A DNA stretch of 64,000 nt from positions 10,143,916-10,207,915 of the forward strand of contig CP092872.1 of the NCBI GenBank assembly GCA_030710605.1, in the 5' to 3' direction. The notes beneath the pieces are model-generated. The model made no database searches. It had not been told where the DNA came from and saw only the letters and a list, made by a program, of their open reading frames with translations. Positions 57,120 to 64,000 of the stretch are shown one piece after another. Position 1 is the stretch's first letter. Each line of letters opens with the position of its first letter. The DNA is from Cordylochernes scorpioides. Lineage: Eukaryota; Arthropoda; Arachnida; Pseudoscorpiones; Chernetidae. A program made the translations under genes and the position numbers.

Positions 57120-59894
57120 ATTTTCGTATTTTTATCAGCTATGATAGGCTTTCAAATGTCCTTTTGTTGAATTTTGCAAACTATAAAAATCTTTTACTAC
57201 CCACAACTTTCTCTGGGATCTATCTATCACCACCTTTAAAATTATTACACCATATTAAGTCATCTATTTTCAAATAAACTGGCTATTTATGAAGATTATA
57301 CTTCATCTGCCTGGGTTGTTGATCCATAACTCGAGTTGCCAAACTGGAATGTATTATAGAGACTTGGGTGTGAAGTACACCTTCAATAAAATCTCTGAGG
57401 GAGTTTTTCCCGTTGTTTGATGAGTAGGGCTTCAATAACTCAACATACCTTTGGATAGGTTATCCTGAATGGCATTCCCAAATTTTCTTTTGTTTTATTT
57501 AAAACTGTTGTTATTATTTTAACAGCTCATTTTGCCAGGCTATTACTTTAAGGATGGTAAGTGGGTATCAAGGTATATTTTATTCCATTTACCTCCAAGA
57601 AAATTTTCATTTCACCACTTGTAAATTTTGGGCCATCATTTGACACAAATTACTCCAGTAAACCATAAGCTGAAATTCACTGCCAAGGTCTTGTTGCTCA
57701 TATCCAAGGTTGCCACTTCACTTTACCTGGTCTGTCTTGTGCCTATTAGCAATTTCTGCACCTATTTAACAAAATCTCAATTTTAGTATTTAAATTTGAC
57801 CACCAAAAATGTAATCGAGCCAGACTTCATTTTACTGATACCAGAATGAGTTTCATATAAACAGTTCAACATTTTCGTTCTTAGAGATGATGGTATGATG
57901 ACCCCACTACCCTACATTAAATGTACCACCGTAAACTCTTAATTTCGTTGAAATAAGGCCTGAGATTATCTGATACCCTCTCAGGCCATCCTTGCTGGGT
58001 ATAAAACTTAGCCATAGCACTTCATCCTTTTCAGGGCAATCTCATCTTCCGTGATTGGCAAATCCTCATCATAGGACAAGGCGTAGACACAATTTAATTT
58101 TGTCATTTATGCATTGTCGACAGGAGAACGCGATATAAGGTCTTCGTTTCCATATTCTGGGTGCTTTTAAACTTGAATTCATAAGTATATGCTTGACAAG
58201 ATTAACCCCAAACTGTTGCAACCTTGATGTAGATAAAGTTGGGATCCCTAACTTTGGACCCAAAATGGACATCAATGGCTTATGATCTGTAATCAAAGTG
58301 ATATGTCTTTCATAAATAAACTGATCAAATTTGGTTACTCCATAAATTATTTCCATAGCTTTCATTTCAATCTAAAATTAATTAGTTCTTCTTTCGATAA
58401 GGTCCAAGAGGCAAGCATGATTGTTCTCTCCAGGCCTTCTATCAATAGAGAAAATACAACTTCCACTCCACTTTCTTAGGCACTTCTACTACTGGAATTG
58501 CCTACTTGATGCTCGACACACTCTATATGTTTTTTATTCACCATATTTTCCAAAGCTTCTTTTACCGCCGTTCTAAAAGCAAAAAAGACATGCTACAACC
58601 TCCATAAAAAATTGAATATATACATAACTCACACTAACCGAGAATGAGAATATATTTATGGGGTATGTAGTATCACTGAAAAAAAGTTTGATAATCTCCC
58701 AAAAGTTCCTTAATGTTACTTTCTGAAGGTTTATAGCAAGGTGGCCAATTTTAAATCGGTTTATCTACTCTCTTCCCAACAAAGCCTTTTTTACTCCTTT
58801 TACCACAATTGCTCTAAGTCTGAAAAATTTCCCTCTGGAACTCCACTTTAACAATGATTTCCACTAGAATTGTTAATCTGGTGCCATCATAAGTTTTGAC
58901 AATAATACCTATAGGTTTTACTTCCACACACATGTAGGAAAAACTTTTTGAAGTCATTCTCTGATATCAGGGTTAAAACAACTAGATGCATCCATCTCAA
59001 ACTCAGTGATATTCTCAACTCTAATATTTATACTATAAGCAGGGTCACGCGTGTGGCTTCTTTTATTTAATATTGAAGCGTTTTTATGCAGGTCAAATTT
59101 TGTATCAATTTATCATCTTAAATTTTATATTTGATGTATTCCCTTTCGTTAATTACTCTGATTTTGACTTGAATGTTTGTTTTGACTTCTGTAGATGGGT
59201 ACAATGTGCTCATTTTTCTGCATTTGAAACAGATAGACTTTCTAAATCTGCATTATATTTTCTCTGAGCAGATTTCCGCAATGTTTGCATTATTTTTCCC
59301 GACAGTTTCGTTGTTCTAGAGTTCCATTTGCAATTGATCCTCACAGTTTTCTCTCTGTTCTAGATAAATAATTTGAAAATCGTTCTACCTCTTACATTGG
59401 GAGAGAGAGAGGGAAAATGCTATTTCCACAACACTACCCAAAGGAATATCTCCCTCAGACAATATTATTTTTGGATACTTTCATTCTTTAGAACACACAA
59501 TCTTATTTTGCAAGAAATCTTCCATAAAGCCTCCAAAATCACACATCGACGCCAACCTTTCAATTTCAACTATAAAATCGGAAACGCCTTTATTTCCTTC
59601 AATTGCATTATCTTAAGTAAAATAGAACACTCAACTTTTATCGATTGTTTAAGAGAAAAATACCTTGTTAGAATCTCTACTAATTATTCAATAGTTTTAT
59701 TTTTAGGTTGAATTGGACCACCACAAATATTTTTCAGAATTCCATAAACTTTAGAGCCAATTAGGGTTTAAAAAATAGACTGTGTTCTTTTATTCCCGTT
59801 CATTTTCCTAAATATGAAATTGTACACATCTTTCAATAAATGATTCAAAATTTTCAGTCCCTTCTTGAAATTCTTTAAAATGATAATGAGCCAT
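57120..59894 (-). pseudogene. gag-pol: Ty3/gypsy gag-pol remnant, RT core deleted
   Basis: Mirror of 12947-15540, beginning with the ATG complement at 59892-59894. RNase H at 58069-58365 reads KFDQFIYERHITLITDHKPL and GPKLGIPTLSTSRLQQFG, closer to the family consensus than the left copy. Integrase C-terminal sequence THQTTGKTPSEILL (near 57420), lost from the left arm, is retained here. The RT core is missing as in the left arm, so the deletion predates the split. Stops and frameshifts make it non-functional. Confidence 0.85.
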
Positions 59895-60107
59895 TTTTAA
59901 AATGGAAATAGTAATCTAGGTTAAATTATTGAATTCGCGTCTATCTTTGAAACATTGGGTAAATATTAAAATAATTCTTTGACACTTCAACATCCTTTAA
60001 AATATTTCGTTGAGTACTTACTCTTGAACCCTCAACATCAAATTGCAGTATATTGAAGTCAAAATACAAATTTACACAGATAAAACACTAAAAGATAATA
60101 AAAGCAT

Positions 60108-60332
60108 TTGACTTATATTACAGACATAGTCTATGTTTGCAGAAAGAAGCCTTACTTGGACTCAGAAGAGCAGGAGGACAACCAAGAAGAGGACATGGAA
60201 GGTGCCTCATCAAGTGTCCAAGAAGAAGATCGACCATCCCGGACTAAGGAGAAGCTCCCCAAACCAAGAGACATTGATTATATTGGTCCTATTACTCGGT
60301 CTCGAGCCTTGAGAATGAAGGATTGGGAATGA
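60108..60332 (+). pseudogene. Retroelement polyprotein C-terminal fragment
   Basis: A 74-codon open frame ending GPITRSRALRMKDWE, mirror of 12515-12736 with one extra Glu codon and one Lys/Glu change. A frame kept open in both arms despite 10% divergence in nearby gypsy sequence could mean recent homogenisation or weak constraint. Confidence 0.55.
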
Positions 60333-61120
60333 AGAATTTGTTTCTATCAGATCTAAGCATCAGTTCAATGCTTTTTATGGAGTCTATGTGACCAAATAAT
60401 GGAATATTTATTTGTCATTCTATTTATTATTTCTTAACATATTAAAATGTGTGTGTATTGATACAAAATTGATTAAATGACAACGCATTAAAAAAAACTT
60501 TTTTTTCAACTTGCGGTAAATCATATATTTAATTTAGTATCAACATGGTATATTCCGCAATTGCCAAAATTTTAAAAGAATAAAATATATCATCATAATC
60601 TTGTCCTGCACCTCTTTAATGAAAAGAGCAATTAGTCTGTTGAATTGTGGTCGCCTATCAGTGTTGTGTTGATGTAGTCATGTAATAAATATTTTAATTT
60701 TTAATCATACATATATCTGTTTAGTCATTCACACACTCTCTTTAACCTATACATTGACCTGCCCACTTTGTAGGAAAGAACTCTAGAAGTCCATTTGTGA
60801 TAGAGTCTTTCCAGCTGTGGATGCTACCAATGAAAACCTTACATATATATATATATTTTATATACATATATATTTATCAATTATATATATATATATATAT
60901 TTATATGCACATATATTATTATATAATCTTATATATTTATCTGTATTTAACCTCTTATATAACCTTATATGGACATTATAATAAAGTAGTTTCAATCTCA
61001 ATCTCTCTCTCTCTTTCTACACGCCACACAAAATAAAATTCGAATAAATATGAATGATGTGTTAAATTTATATTAAATGGATAATAATTATCTTGAATTA
61101 TAAATAATTATATGACCTAT
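60333..61120 (+). mobile_element. Probable gypsy LTR/3' region
   Basis: It follows the GPITRSRA stop; contains the (TA)n run at 60843-60900 and ATAATAAAGTAG then a CT-rich tract near 60977-61015. Its mirror on the left is interrupted immediately beyond by the solo LTR. Borders not fixed. Confidence 0.4.
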
Positions 61121-61354
61121 GGTGGTGGTGTCTTTTCCATGGAGCAGATCAGATCGGTCAGTACACCCTGATCACAATACTGGCCAACCGAGGTGCCCTT
61201 GTTGGAATGAATGTCCTCTTCTGGATTGATGTCTGCCATATAGAGGTCTGCAAGGATACCTGGGCAACATAACCCGCTAAATTATATATTGTGTGTTAAT
61301 ATATAACTTATAAAACATGTGGAAGTAATATTATAAGTATTATAATTGAAATTA
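61121..61354. other. Empty site of the left-arm solo LTR and flank
   Basis: One copy of the target GTGGT (complement of ACCAC) near 61121-61130 with continuous flanking sequence. Otherwise unassigned. Confidence 0.7.
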
Positions 61355-61566
61355 CGATGCACTTGCGCGCCATCTGTTATCAAAATTCGAAACTATTTTA
61401 AACGCGTAAGATTCTTTTTAAAATTAAGCAATTTCTACTGCCCTTACTGCAATGGAAAAATTAAAGGGAGGGCCTGGTTTTGATAATTGAAATTGTTTAA
61501 TTCAAAAAGAATCTTACGCGTTTAAAATAGTTTCGAATTTTGATAACAGATGGCGCGCTAGTGCAT
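61355..61566. mobile_element. Hairpin MITE, right-arm copy
   Basis: Inverted ends GATGCACTTGCGCGCCATC and GATGGCGCGCTAGTGCATC. Mirror of 10431-10644. Confidence 0.75.
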
Positions 61567-63170
61567 CATATTATAAATATTATAAGTGTAAATACATTTT
61601 GATGATTCCTTTTAATAAAGCGATTTAAAAAGTTTAAGAAAATATAAATTGAAAGTGATAATTATGGGTATTTACACTTTATACTTAAACATCTAAATAA
61701 AGATTTTGCGCTTTAATAAGACAAAATTTTAAGCTAAATAACTACATCTTCATTTTTAAGCGATATTTTCGATTTGATTTGACACTTTAACATTATTATG
61801 TTTTCTTTTCATATTTTTAATCGAGAAAAACAATTTTATTTAAAATGAAATTAGTTTATTTTATAGTAATGTTTTTGTTAAGATCATTTTTTTTTAAAGT
61901 ACATTTTTGATTTCAATAAGAACGCATTTATTTTTGTGCAACATATTAAAGGTTTTGCACTCTGAAAAACACATTTGAATATTTTATAATGGTATTTTAT
62001 GGTATAAACATCACCATTTTATAGTTTATTAGCGAATATTTTTGGATTTAAAAACAAGATTTTTCAAGTTGAAAGTTGAATATCAAAACGCTTTTTTAAA
62101 TGTTTCAAAACTACATTTATTGTAAAATTCATATTTTAAAAATAAACTTTGACATTGATATATACCTAATAATATTTTAAGTTTAAAATAAAATTTCGAT
62201 TTAAATTTTATTATTGATACTTTTTTATTTAAAAACGTTTATATCTATTTTATTCAATACAAATAAATTCGCATATATACAACATTTTGATATTGATATT
62301 AAGTTGTAATCATTTGTGGTAAAGAAAGTAGTTAATATAATAAAATGTTTGCTGCTTATTAAAAAAGCTTAGTTTTATAATATGAAAGCTTAGTTTTAAA
62401 ATACGGTTTGAATAAAAATCGAGATGTCATTTAACTGTAATTGTTGGCATATAATCATAACAATCATTTTAAATGCTAAATATTGGTATTTCAAATTAAA
62501 TGCAATTTCAAGCTTTTAATTGTTGATATTAGGCTATGTTGTTAAACTAAGAAATTGTGTTTACTGTGAAAAGTCGGAAATATCTTTATTACGGGCCGCT
62601 AACCAGAGTCTGTGAAAGTCTTAAATATTCGCTTTTAAACTATAAAATGTTATTATTATGATTTTATTAAACTTTTTAACGTGCTTTTTAAGAGTGCTAT
62701 GCTATTAATATACACACAAAAATAAAATGTCCTTATTAGAATTAAAAATGTGCTTTTTCAAATGAAAAATTTCTGTAACAAAAAACAATGTACTACAATA
62801 AACTATAATTTCATTTAAAATATATTCGTTTCAATTAAAATTTATAAAAAGAAAATATAAACGGTTTTAAAATATTATTGAATTTATCATCGCATGTACA
62901 CAATGGTTTAATGTGTGCTCTAGAATATTTTAAATAACACTTTAGGAGAGTTGGCGTTTTGTGCAACATGAACCTGGGTTATAAATATAATCATAATAAT
63001 ACCACTTATATAATCTATTCAAGAATATATTAATGTGTTGTGTCATATAATTACTCAACTGTTTTATCTGCAAACATTCTTATATTGTGATGTTTTATAG
63101 TGGTATTTCTAGTTTTGTATTTTTGTTGATTTTTTTAGCTTGTCTAATTTTTATCACACCATACAGTTTA
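61567..63170. repeat. Old AT-rich inverted repeat, right-arm copy
   Basis: Mirror of 8890-10430, with the diverged arms at about 61815-62045 and 62540-62790. The right copy contains a short local AAAGCTTAGTTTTA duplication near 62365-62400 not seen on the left. Confidence 0.5.
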
Positions 63171-64000
63171 GTTCAGGAACAAATTTTAGTAGGCAAATGA
63201 TTAAGAAAAAATTCAACATTGGGCAATATAATGTGCCTTATAAATACCCTGTGAACCCTCCCAATCCTGCTGCTTTTTAGAATTCTAATATTGAATTGGG
63301 TTTTTCTGGTTATATATTTTATACTGGGGGGAATCTTGATATGGTATTTGCACAATGTGCTTAAATGTTGAAGACAGATTCTTTAATCTACACAACTTTT
63401 CTGACATTCTCCGATCAAATGACCACCCTGGCCCATAAGTCAGTACCCCTCCCTGCTTCTCAGTTTTCTGGTCAGTGAAAACTGATGTATGCTTATGCAC
63501 TGAGTGACCATTTGCTAGGTCCCTCGCACTCATCTTTTTTGTGGTGTTGATTAATCAACCCACAAGCACCTACAGGAGCGATTGTCAGCCTAGCCTCTGT
63601 CCTGGCCATCCTGCTTGGACTGGTTAAACCTGTCCTATTTTCTAATAAGACTTTCTCCCTTAACTTGTCATTGGAAATTTGGCTGATAAATTAGTCCTCT
63701 GAGGCACATATTGGTCTCCGCAAGGACACTTCCAAAAGTATATAGAGCCCAAAGTCCCAATGTGTCAACCAGCACATAAGGTACCCATGTGGAATCATTC
63801 TGTCCACTCCCTCAACTCAAGGAGATGGGCGGAAACGGACATTTTCCTGTGCCAGCTGCCTTAGGACTATCTCAATGCTAAGGATAGCCTTCTTTCCCAG
63901 CACAACAACTTTTAATAACATCATTTGATGGTTAGACTACCTAAACTACTTGGGTTTAAACCTGCAGCCAAAACTGCATCACTGCCCCCTAGTTTTCCAA
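63171..64000. repeat. Right-arm copy of the tandem GC-richer block
   Basis: Mirror of 8079-8880. The stretch around 63350-63533 is essentially identical to the left for about 200 bp, far closer than the gypsy region. It continues beyond the window. Confidence 0.7.

Larger units (their letters stand above)
51555..64000 (-). repeat. Right arm of large inverted duplication
   Basis: Reverse complement of 8079-22940; it continues past the window end. It lacks the solo LTR and foldback element and retains about 1.2 kb (about 55645-56855) and about 190 bp of integrase (about 57250-57460) missing on the left. Confidence 0.9.

Overview
The window is an AT-rich stretch of a eukaryotic, almost certainly invertebrate animal, genome. 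It is built nearly entirely from decayed or nested transposable elements. I recognise Ty3/gypsy gag-pol fragments, a mariner transposase, an I/Jockey-type LINE with RNase H, a compact LTR element present as two inverted copies, a TTAA-flanked piggyBac-like element, several pogo/Tigger-type MITEs, a tRNA-derived SINE head, and Penelope-like (PLE) palindromes carrying hammerhead-ribozyme-like cores. I found no convincing intact host gene, no rRNA and no functional tRNA. The metazoan assignment is inference from this repeat mix; I cannot name a species.

Layout. Bases 1-5835 hold three related PLE-like units and AT-rich filler, ending at a 100-N gap (5836-5935). Bases 5936-8078 hold a dispersed repeat, a gypsy gag fragment and a pogo MITE. 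Bases 8079 to about 22.9 kb form the left arm of a very large inverted duplication; its partner is 51555-64000, read on the other strand. The partner pairing is open at the window edge (64000 pairs with 8079) and closes inside a mariner element next to the second 100-N gap (51455-51554). Between the arms (about 23-51.45 kb) lie a near-perfect 497-bp-arm palindrome, the piggyBac-like element, the LINE, two inverted copies of one LTR family, MITEs and a further gypsy fragment.

Comparing the arms gives a local history, because each arm serves as the empty site or undeleted reference for the other. After the arms separated, the left arm gained a solo LTR (10880-11713, 5-bp target duplication) and a foldback element (16826-19264, 4-bp target duplication). 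The left arm also lost about 190 bp of integrase and about 1.2 kb near 15.8 kb, the latter sealed with a 55-bp copy of neighbouring sequence. Both arms share a gypsy copy that had already lost its reverse-transcriptase core. Arm identity is patchy: near 100% in some blocks, around 90% in others.

Main caution: the inner boundary of the duplication coincides with a scaffold gap inside a repeat. The second arm could therefore be an alternative haplotype joined in the wrong orientation rather than a real genomic palindrome. The most biologically suggestive signal is the set of palindromic PLE-like units with hammerhead-like cores on both strands, a 30-35 bp extension at one end, and 11-12 bp target duplications.
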